The translations under genes and the position numbers were made by a program. The notes below the pieces were generated by a model that was not told where the DNA came from, did no database searches, and saw nothing but the letters and a program-made list of their open reading frames with translations. DNA of 5,186 bases from Treponema sp. (GTDB lineage: Bacteria; Spirochaetota; Spirochaetia; Treponematales; Breznakiellaceae), in contig JAIRZS010000371.1 in assembly GCA_031267115.1 (NCBI GenBank), positions 1-5,186 of the forward strand. The letters run 5' to 3'. Positions 1 to 4,982 of this stretch are shown here, one piece after another (within the stretch, counting starts at the first letter, position 1; every line of letters begins with the position of its first letter).

Positions 1-64
1 GGGCGAAAGGTTCCGTAACATTCTCGAGAAATTCGTAAAGCGCGTCTTCCTGGCTAGTCGTCAT
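1..64 (-). CDS. N-terminal fragment of an unrecognised protein, cut by the window edge
   Basis: An ATG at 64-62 opens a frame that runs 21 codons without a stop to the window edge. It reads MTTSQEDALYEFLENV and continues into a Thr-Glu-Pro-Phe-Ala segment. The peptide is acidic, soluble-looking and has no signal peptide. An in-frame TGA lies three codons upstream, so the start cannot move far. The Shine-Dalgarno is weak (GTGAG about 5 bases before the ATG), but a good promoter match ends only 10 bases before the ATG. The gene is divergent from the oxidase-family gene at 487. I do not recognise the family, and 21 residues are too few to assign a function. The call rests on the open frame, the natural amino-acid composition and the promoter. 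Confidence 0.55.
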   Translation of the reverse strand, partial: MTTSQEDALYEFLENVTEPFA

Positions 65-74
65 GAATACTCAC

Positions 75-103
75 ACTATGCCCGAAAGATCGCTATCTGG
101 CAA
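75..103 (-). promoter_or_regulatory. Sigma70-type promoter for the minus-strand gene starting at 64
   Basis: On the minus strand, TTGCCA (103-98; five of six matches to TTGACA) is followed by a 17-base spacer and CATAGT (80-75; four of six matches to TATAAT). Transcription would start near 68, only about 4 bases before the ATG at 64, so the mRNA would be nearly leaderless. This fits the weak Shine-Dalgarno. The three phased T6 tracts at 141-169 lie about 73 to 101 bases upstream of the predicted start. This is a motif match only. Confidence 0.45.
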
Positions 104-163
104 GCCGGGACCAGGATAAATACAGGGCGGTTGCATTTACTTTTTTCATTCGTTTTTTGCGCA

Positions 164-188
164 TTTTTTGCGGTTTCACCGCAAAAAA
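164..188. repeat. Perfect 10-bp stem-loop flanked by T then A tracts
   Basis: TTTTTTGCGG (164-173) and CCGCAAAAAA (179-188) form a perfect 10-bp stem with a 5-base loop, TTTCA. On both strands the T tract is on the 5' side and the A tract on the 3' side. That is the reverse of a Rho-independent terminator, which needs U's after the stem. It is therefore recorded as an inverted repeat. TTTTTTGCG also occurs as a direct repeat at 153-161 and 164-172. Confidence 0.7.
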
Positions 189-215
189 CTCAGGCTTACG
201 GGGTTCCGCGTGTCC

Positions 216-264
216 GCCTTAGCGGCCCGCTCCATTCCCTCAGCTAAGGCAGCCTCCGGCTGCC
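216..264. repeat. Two mutually exclusive stem-loops
   Basis: GCCTTAGC (216-223) is a perfect inverted match to GCTAAGGC (243-250) across a 19-base loop. GGCAGCC (248-254) is a perfect inverted match to GGCTGCC (258-264) across a 3-base loop. The two share 248-250, so the full stems cannot both form. They lie inside the 123-370 element. Confidence 0.6.
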
Positions 265-317
265 ACGCTTCGGGAACGCTCCGCGCCCCTCCTATCCCTT
301 GCGCCCCAGGGGGTTTT

Positions 318-332
318 CCGCCCTTTGGGCGG
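318..332. repeat. GC-rich 6-bp stem-loop
   Basis: CCGCCC (318-323), TTT, GGGCGG (327-332). It is a perfect short hairpin near the right arm of the 123-370 element. There is a TTTT just before it and a TTT shortly after it (338-340), which is not enough of a U tract for a confident terminator call on either strand. Confidence 0.5.
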
Positions 333-384
333 CTCTGTTTCCCTCAGCAAAAGTAAATGCGGGAACCCTGACCCGCAGGCGGGC

Positions 385-413
385 TGTACAGAAAAACAGA
401 GACGTGCTAGATT
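385..413 (+). promoter_or_regulatory. Promoter candidate for the oxidase-family gene at 487
   Basis: TGTACA (385-390; four of six matches to TTGACA), a 17-base spacer, then TAGATT (408-413; four of six matches to TATAAT). TG at 405-406, one base before the -10, makes an extended -10 and strengthens an otherwise moderate match. Transcription would start near 420, giving a leader of about 67 bases. That leader can fold GGGTTTTTC (425-433) against GAAAAAGCCC (450-459) with one bulged G. This is a motif match only. Confidence 0.35.
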
Positions 414-486
414 ATCAACACAATGGGTTTTTCAAAAATTCGGGTTTCGGAAAAAGCCCATAAGATTCATTTACCGGAGGATGTTT

Positions 487-885
487 ATGGAAACTGTTGT
501 TAAATTTTTAAATGACGCAAAAACTTTTTACCTTGCCACGGCTGACGGCGATCAGCCGCGGGTCCGTCCCATGGGTTTTGTGATGAGTTACAAGGGCAGG
601 GTCCAGATGGGTACCAACAACACCAAGGATATGTACCGGCAGATGAAGATCAATCCAAAAATCGAAATCTGCGCCTTTGGCCCCGACGGCAGGTGGATCA
701 GGATCTGCGGCAGAGTTTCTTTTGATGACTCGGTCGAAACCCAGACAAAAGCCCTGGAAGCGGCCCCCCAGCTTAAAAGCATGTACTCTGTCGGCGACGG
801 GAAATTTACCCTTTTCTATTTCGAGCCGGGCGCTGCCGCGGTAATCTCCGGTTTCGACGGCTATAAAAAAGAAATCAGGCTTTAG
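487..885 (+). CDS. Pyridoxamine 5'-phosphate oxidase family protein (FMN-binding split barrel)
   Basis: This is a 132-residue soluble protein of the small flavin split-barrel superfamily. The N-terminus has the family's first strands, FYLATADGDQPRVRPMGF (14-31). NTKDMYRQMKINPKIEIC (45-62) follows, where such proteins usually contact the FMN phosphate, then the WIRICGRVSF strand (70-79) and a C-terminal FYFEP strand. The size is near that of single-domain members such as NimC-like proteins and is too short for true PdxH. The substrate is unknown; FMN binding is inferred from the family. I chose ATG 487 over ATG 481 because GGAGG (476-480) abuts 481 but stands 6 bases from 487. The open frame extends upstream to a TTG at 325, but that stretch is non-coding in character. 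It is single-gene with its own promoter candidate, and its TAG overlaps the stop of the radical SAM gene on the opposite strand. Confidence 0.88.
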   Translation: METVVKFLNDAKTFYLATADGDQPRVRPMGFVMSYKGRVQMGTNNTKDMYRQMKINPKIEICAFGPDGRWIRICGRVSFDDSVETQTKALEAAPQLKSMYSVGDGKFTLFYFEPGAAAVISGFDGYKKEIRL

Positions 886-1739
886 GGAAAAACCTCTACC
901 GGGACGCCGCCTTCCCCCGCCGCCCCGAGCGCCCTGCGCAGCGATTCCGCGCGTGTTTCCGCATACGCGGCGGGCAGCGCCCCGGCCAGCGGGTCTTCCG
1001 GCGCGGGCCGCGCCTTCCCGTAAAGCTGGAAGGACCGGATGCGGCCCCGCGCCGATATGGCAAGCTCGACGGCAAGCTTTTCCCAGGCCGCCGCTTCTTC
1101 CGGGGGAGGGGGCCTGCTGCCTACCGCGCAGATCATGGTCTGGATATCCGCCGGCGCTTCGGTCACAAAAAGCCGTATGCGGCTGACAAGCCTGCTGTAA
1201 TCAACGGCGGATCTGTTTATCCGCGCGTACCAGTCCGGGGTACCCGCGTCAAGTTTGAGCCAGACCCTGAGCGCCATAGCGCCCGAGGCGCGGTCCCTGA
1301 GGAGGCCGTACAGTTTTTCATCAAGAAGCCCCGTGCCGTTGGTAATGAGTACCAGCGCCGCTTCCGGGGCGCGGCTGCCGCGCACGCGGGCGGCGCTTTC
1401 CAGCGCCCCGGCAAAGTGCGGCGACAGGGAAGGCTCGCCGTTGCCGGAGAACGAGATGTCCCTGACCGGGATTTTTTCCGCGCGCGCCCCGGCGAGGGCG
1501 TTTTCCAGCGCCTCCTCCATCAGGGCAATAGAAAAGGCGATATTCCGGGAAAAAGGAAATACCTCGCAGTACGGGCAGTCGAAAGAACAAGATTTCCTGT
1601 CAGGGAAAAGGTTTATCCCTATGGAAAGCCCCCCGGACCTGCGCGAGTAGACCGGGTAGACCAGTGCGCCTTTTTCCCGTTCGCGGTGGTTTTCCACCGG
1701 CCCGGCTCGGAAACCTTCCTCTTTTCCGCTCATTTCCAT
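882..1739 (-). CDS. Radical SAM protein, COG0731-like Fe-S oxidoreductase
   Basis: A 285-residue radical SAM enzyme. The [4Fe-4S] cluster motif CxxxCxxC is at Cys51, Cys55 and Cys58 (CSFDCPYCE), preceded by SIGINLFPDRKS. This resembles the GINL-P-x-K-C-S-F-D-C-x-Y-C-E signature of COG0731 proteins, relatives of the wyosine enzyme TYW1. Other barrel motifs follow in order: FSGNGEPSL (97-105), the GGE-like SAM-binding strand; LITNGT (131-136); LKLDAG (161-166); and FQLYGKARPAPEDP (237-250), similar to the QLYT-x-ARPP region of the family. The reaction is unknown. It starts inside hisC: ATG 1739 has AGGA 8 bases upstream and overlaps the hisC stop by 10 bases. A second ATG at 1733 gives an ATGA overlap. 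Translational coupling to hisC is therefore likely. At its 3' end the TAA overlaps the TAG of the convergent gene. Confidence 0.92.
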   Translation of the reverse strand: MEMSGKEEGFRAGPVENHREREKGALVYPVYSRRSGGLSIGINLFPDRKSCSFDCPYCEVFPFSRNIAFSIALMEEALENALAGARAEKIPVRDISFSGNGEPSLSPHFAGALESAARVRGSRAPEAALVLITNGTGLLDEKLYGLLRDRASGAMALRVWLKLDAGTPDWYARINRSAVDYSRLVSRIRLFVTEAPADIQTMICAVGSRPPPPEEAAAWEKLAVELAISARGRIRSFQLYGKARPAPEDPLAGALPAAYAETRAESLRRALGAAGEGGVPVEVFP

Positions 1740-2869
1740 TTTTTGTTTCCTGTAATTTGCCGGGCGGCGTTTAAAAATTCATTCATTTCCGCGTCCGTGC
1801 CGATGCTTACCCGCAGGAAGTCCGCGATACGGCCCTTGTCCCAGTGCCGTACCAGTATGCCCCGTTCCCTGAGCGCCGCAAAAAGCTCCGCCCCGGTTTT
1901 TTCAGGATGCCGGATAAAGATAAAATTGGCCGCCGAGGGCAGCGTCTCGAAGCCTTCTTTCCGCAGCAGCGGGGCAATGCGCTCCCTGGTGGCGATCAGT
2001 TTCCGGGCGGTTTCGGCATAATAGGGGGTGCCGGCCATTGCGGCGGCTATCCCCGCCTGGGCAAGCCGGTCAACCGGGTAGGAGTTAAACGAATCCCGCA
2101 CCCGGCAAAGCCCCTCGATAAGCGGCTCGCTTCCAATGGCGAATCCTGCCCGGAGCCCCGCAAGGGACGCCGTTTTGGAAAGGGTATGCACGGTAAGCAT
2201 ATTCGGATACCTGTCGGTGTACGGCACAAGCGATTCCGCGCCCAGGAACCCCCTGCCCGGAAGGGGGCCGGACCCGGCAAACGCGCCGTAAGCCTCGTCC
2301 ACAATTACCACGCGGTTGTTCCGGCCCTGGTACTCGGCAACGGGCAGTATTTCTTTTGCCTTTAGCGCTATCCCCGTGGGCGCGTTGGGGTTGGGGAAGA
2401 TTACCCCGCCTGAATCAACCCGGTAATTATCGGGCGCGATAGTAAAATTTTCCGTAAGCGGAATAGTTTTAAAGGGAATATCCCAGAGTCCCGCGTACAC
2501 GGGGTAGAAACTGTACGTGATGTCCGGAAACAGAAGCGGCAATACGGCATCATCGTCCCCGCCCGCGCCTTTCCCGAAAAAGGCGGCGAACGCGAAGGCC
2601 AGCACCTCGTCCGACCCGTTCCCCGCGAAGACCTGCCCGGGCCGGACCCCGTACTGTTCGGCGATTGCCATCCTGGGCAGGAGGCAGTCCGGGTCCGGGT
2701 AAAGGCGGAGTCCCTCTCCCGCCGCCTCTTGTATTGCCGCGATAACCCCCGGCGGCGGCGGGTAGGGATTCTCGTTCGTATTGAGTTTAATGAATTTCCT
2801 GTCACGCGGCTGTTCGCCCGGCGTATAGGGATCGAGTTTCCTTACCCTGCTGTTCCAGTAGGCGCTCAT
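1730..2869 (-). CDS. hisC: Histidinol-phosphate aminotransferase
   Basis: HisC is a PLP-dependent class I/II aminotransferase that converts imidazole-acetol phosphate and glutamate to histidinol phosphate and 2-oxoglutarate (step 7). The 379-residue protein has the family landmarks in order: LNTNENPYPPPP (29-40); AGNGSDEVL (82-90), which contacts the cofactor phosphate; NPNAPTG (160-166), with the Asn that stacks beside PLP; DEAY (191-194), whose Asp binds the pyridine nitrogen; SKTASLAGLRAGFAIG (231-246), with Schiff-base Lys232; and FLRVSIGT (351-358), with Arg353 expected to bind the substrate carboxylate. The length is normal for the family. ATG 2869 overlaps the TGA of the hisA-hisI-hisE gene as ATGA, so translation is probably coupled. 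The 3' end overlaps the radical SAM gene by 10 bases. Some HisC-like enzymes accept aromatic substrates, but the neighbours make histidine synthesis the best reading. Confidence 0.96.
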   Translation of the reverse strand: MSAYWNSRVRKLDPYTPGEQPRDRKFIKLNTNENPYPPPPGVIAAIQEAAGEGLRLYPDPDCLLPRMAIAEQYGVRPGQVFAGNGSDEVLAFAFAAFFGKGAGGDDDAVLPLLFPDITYSFYPVYAGLWDIPFKTIPLTENFTIAPDNYRVDSGGVIFPNPNAPTGIALKAKEILPVAEYQGRNNRVVIVDEAYGAFAGSGPLPGRGFLGAESLVPYTDRYPNMLTVHTLSKTASLAGLRAGFAIGSEPLIEGLCRVRDSFNSYPVDRLAQAGIAAAMAGTPYYAETARKLIATRERIAPLLRKEGFETLPSAANFIFIRHPEKTGAELFAALRERGILVRHWDKGRIADFLRVSIGTDAEMNEFLNAARQITGNKKWK

Positions 2870-4215
2870 TTCCTGTGCCTTCTGTCAAGTTCGTCCAGCA
2901 CTTCCTGTACCGTTACGCCGGCGCGGGTAATCAGGGCGGTAGTAAAGTAGAGCAGATCCGCCGCTTCCCAGATAATTTCTTCGCGGCCTTTGGCGGCGCA
3001 GAGTTCTTCCGCTTCCTCCAGAACCTTTTCCCGCACCAGTTCGTCGTCCAGCGTCGCGGTGTAGGAACCGGGCCTGGGGTTCCTGAACCGCTCGTCAATA
3101 ACGGATTGCAGGAATTCCCAGGTATAGCGCCGGTTCTGCCCGAAGCAGGACCACGCCCCGGTATGGCAGGCCGGGCCGGCCGGTTCCACCACCGCGAGAA
3201 CCGCGTCCCGGTCACAGTCGGCCCGGAGCCGTTTAAGCTTCAGTGTGTTACCGGAAGTTTCGCCTTTCATCCAAAGCCTGTCCCGGCTGCGGCTGTGGAA
3301 ACAAAGATTCTGCCGCTTAAAAGTTTCATTAAGCGATTCCCTGCCGGCGTATCCCGTCATCAGTACCTGGCCGTCGATGCTCTGCGCGATAACCGGAATA
3401 AGCGCCGCGCCCTGTATCCCGGCGGAGGCCCCGGCAGCGCCGGTAATTTTTTTCCAGTTAAGGGAACGGATAAAAGCATCGGCAAGGGCTATCTTTCCGG
3501 TGTAAAGGGCCATGCCCAGCTGTACATTGCAGCCCAGACCGGCAATGGCCTCAATCTCTTCCAGGGTAGAAACGCCGCCCGCCACGGTTACCGCGCAGGA
3601 AACGCTTTCCCTTAAGCTCTTTACTATTTCAAGATCAATCCCGCCCATGGTCCCTTCCCGGTCAACGCAGGTAAAGAGCAGTTCCCCCGCGTAAGGCTCA
3701 ACCGCCTTCGCCGCCTCAAGCAGAGTCAGGCCGGTGGCGGTCTTCCAGCCGTCCACGACAATTTCATAAGCGCCGCCCGCGCCGCGCCGCGCGTCAACAG
3801 CGGCAACCAGCCGCTCCCGGCCAATCTCCTCCGCCATTGCGCCGAGAAACGCCGTGTTCACGGCGAATTCCCCCCCGGCAGTTCCCATGCCCTTTTTTGC
3901 CGGATCGCGGAACGCGCCCGATCCAGCGATGATCTTCGCCGCCCCCAGGCTTACCAGTTCGCGCGCCTGCCCGGGCGTCCTTATCCCCCCGCCCACCCTG
4001 CATTCGGCCCGGCGCAGGAGCGGTTTCAGCATTTCAAGGTTATTGCCCTTTCCCATAGCCGCGTCCAGATCGATAAGCGCCACTTCCCCGTATCTGTCGA
4101 ATTCCGCGGCCAGTTCCTGCGGGTTATCGCGTTCCAGCACCAGTTCCGCGCCCTGTTTAAGCTGGACAACTTTGCCGTTCTGCACATCAATCGACGCTAT
4201 TACCATCTGACGCAC
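2866..4215 (-). CDS. hisA-hisIE: Trifunctional HisA-HisI-HisE fusion (ProFAR isomerase / PR-AMP cyclohydrolase / PR-ATP pyrophosphohydrolase)
   Basis: One uninterrupted 449-residue frame encodes three enzymes. HisA (about 1-257) shows IASIDVQNGKVVQLKQG (6-22) with Asp10, GGGIRT (75-80), VDARRG with Asp141, DGWKTATG (155-162), FTCVDREGTMGG (181-192) and AGGV (212-215). A Gly/Ala-rich linker (about 258-270) follows. HisI (about 271-358) has LWMKGETSGN (314-323), Asp333/335/337 and Cys334, Cys350, Cys357, whose 16 and 7 spacing matches the zinc ligands of characterised HisI. HisE (about 362-449) has SYTATL (384-389) and the EExxE-12-ExxD metal motif (Glu400, Glu401, Glu404, Glu417, Asp420). Together they do steps 2-4, PR-ATP to PRFAR. 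HisA motifs are atypical (see findings), and HisE has Phe424 where I expect His. GTG 4215 has GAGG 5 bases upstream; ATG 4206 would match the usual HisA N-terminus. The gene overlaps hisF by 16 bases and hisC by 4. Confidence 0.95.
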   Translation of the reverse strand: MRQMVIASIDVQNGKVVQLKQGAELVLERDNPQELAAEFDRYGEVALIDLDAAMGKGNNLEMLKPLLRRAECRVGGGIRTPGQARELVSLGAAKIIAGSGAFRDPAKKGMGTAGGEFAVNTAFLGAMAEEIGRERLVAAVDARRGAGGAYEIVVDGWKTATGLTLLEAAKAVEPYAGELLFTCVDREGTMGGIDLEIVKSLRESVSCAVTVAGGVSTLEEIEAIAGLGCNVQLGMALYTGKIALADAFIRSLNWKKITGAAGASAGIQGAALIPVIAQSIDGQVLMTGYAGRESLNETFKRQNLCFHSRSRDRLWMKGETSGNTLKLKRLRADCDRDAVLAVVEPAGPACHTGAWSCFGQNRRYTWEFLQSVIDERFRNPRPGSYTATLDDELVREKVLEEAEELCAAKGREEIIWEAADLLYFTTALITRAGVTVQEVLDELDRRHRK

Positions 4216-4982
4216 ACCCCCCTCGATTCGATAAATTTCTTGATTCCGGGAATCGTGGCCGCGCCGAAGTGGAGCATGGACGCCACCAGCGCCGCGTCCG
4301 CCCCAGGGTCTAATAGCACCCCCGCTATCTGCTCCGGGTTTCCCGCCCCGCCTGAGGCGATTACCGGCACCGGCGCCGCTTCCAGAATACGCCGCGTAAG
4401 TTCCAGGTCGTAGCCCGCCCCGGTCCCGTCCGCGTCAATCGAATTGAGCAGTATTTCCCCCGCGCCAAGTTCCGCCGCCTTTACCGCCCATTCAACCGCG
4501 TCGATCCCCGTGTCCTCGCGTCCGCCGTGCGAATAGGCGTTCCACCGCGCCTCCCCGGCCCGCGCCCCTTCCCCGCCGGATACCCGCTTCGCGTCTATCG
4601 AAAGCACCACGCACTGCCTGCCGTAGGCTTTCGCCATATCGGCAAGCAGCCGCGGGTTTTTCAGGGCCGATGTACAGACAGAAACCTTGTCGGCCCCGGC
4701 GTTCATGGCGTCCCTCATGTCTTCCACGCTGCGGATCCCGCCGCCCACACAGAGCGGTATAAAAACTTCCTTAGCGACCCGGCGCACCACATCGAGCAGA
4801 GTCGCCCGGCTTTTGTAGGAAGCCCCGATATCAAGAAAGGCCAGCTCGTCGGCGCCCTCCTCATTGTAACGGCGGGCCAGCTCTGCCGGGTCTCCGGCGT
4901 CCCTGATGCCTTTGAACTTTACGCCTTTTACAACCCGGCCGTCATCAACGTCCAGGCAGGGGATTATGCGTTTCGCCTGCAT
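4200..4982 (-). CDS. hisF: Imidazole glycerol phosphate synthase, cyclase subunit HisF
   Basis: HisF closes the imidazole ring: PRFAR plus ammonia gives imidazole glycerol phosphate and AICAR (step 5), normally with HisH supplying ammonia from glutamine. The 260-residue (beta-alpha)8 barrel starts RIIPCLDVDDGRVVKGVKF. The catalytic pair Asp11 and Asp130 (LSIDAKR) falls at the positions known from Thermotoga HisF. Phosphate-binding loops are GGGIR (80-84) and ASGGAG (209-214), and SIDADGTGAGYD (181-192) is also typical. Likely ammonia-gate residues Arg5, Glu46, Lys99 and Glu176 are all present, which suggests HisH partnering is retained although no hisH is in the window. A loop after Asp130 (about 134-146) is roughly nine residues longer than usual. 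ATG 4982 has AAGGAG 5 bases upstream (4993-4988). It is the first his gene of the visible block and overlaps the fusion gene downstream. Confidence 0.97.
   Translation of the reverse strand: MQAKRIIPCLDVDDGRVVKGVKFKGIRDAGDPAELARRYNEEGADELAFLDIGASYKSRATLLDVVRRVAKEVFIPLCVGGGIRSVEDMRDAMNAGADKVSVCTSALKNPRLLADMAKAYGRQCVVLSIDAKRVSGGEGARAGEARWNAYSHGGREDTGIDAVEWAVKAAELGAGEILLNSIDADGTGAGYDLELTRRILEAAPVPVIASGGAGNPEQIAGVLLDPGADAALVASMLHFGAATIPGIKKFIESRGVCVRW

Larger units (their letters stand above)
123..370. repeat. 248-base element bounded by imperfect inverted repeats; MITE-like or structured intergenic repeat
   Basis: The left arm (123-144) is CAGGG, five bases, then GCATTTACTTTT. The right arm (349-370), read on the minus strand, is CAGGG, five different bases, then GCATTTACTTTT. 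That is 17 of 22 positions identical, with the inner 12 bases perfect (133-144 against 349-360). Inside lie hairpins at 164-188, 216-250, 248-264 and 318-332, and the direct repeat TTCCCTCAGC at 235-244 and 339-348. No transposase frame and no clear target-site duplication is visible. It could be a non-autonomous mobile repeat, a REP/BIME-like palindromic repeat, or a folded RNA. One copy cannot distinguish these. Confidence 0.45.
65..486. other. Structured 422-base intergenic region between divergent genes
   Basis: No convincing protein gene lies here. From left to right it holds the leftward promoter (75-103), T6 tracts in near-helical phase (141-146, 153-158, 164-169), an inverted-repeat-bounded element (123-370) with several nested hairpins, a small hairpin at 372-383 (CCCGC, AG loop, GCGGG), a rightward promoter candidate (385-413), and a leader with a hairpin (425-459) before the gene at 487. 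A 10-base direct repeat, TTCCCTCAGC, occurs at 235-244 and 339-348. The middle (190-390) is GC-rich, whereas 131-170 and 391-470 are AT-rich. The short open frames across it give Ala/Pro/Arg-rich low-complexity peptides starting at TTG and lack ribosome sites. Confidence 0.75.

Noticed and set aside
164..188. Rho-independent terminator
   Set aside because: The stem is strong, but the T tract precedes it and the A tract follows it on both strands, so there is no U tract after the hairpin.
168..356. 62-codon plus-strand frame starting at TTG
   Set aside because: It has no ribosome site and gives a low-complexity Ala/Pro/Arg/Ser-rich peptide. It lies wholly within the hairpin-rich inverted-repeat element.
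325..486. Upstream extension of the oxidase-family gene to TTG 325
   Set aside because: The extension would cover a predicted promoter and leader, has no family similarity, and GGAGG at 476-480 is well placed for ATG 487.
1416..2021. Long plus-strand frame of 201 codons
   Set aside because: It runs antisense to the radical SAM and hisC genes, both of which have clear motifs. Such frames stay open because GC-rich coding DNA has few antisense stops.
3440..3442. Separate internal start for an independent HisI-HisE gene
   Set aside because: No stop codon breaks the frame between HisA and HisI, and I see no clear Shine-Dalgarno plus start codon at the domain junction, so a single fusion gene is the simpler reading.
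2875..3615. 246-codon plus-strand frame
   Set aside because: It is a shadow antisense to the hisA-hisI-hisE gene, with no family motifs and no ribosome site.
3854..4210. 118-codon plus-strand frame antisense to the HisA domain
   Set aside because: It gives a Ser/Pro/Arg-rich shadow peptide with no recognisable domain.
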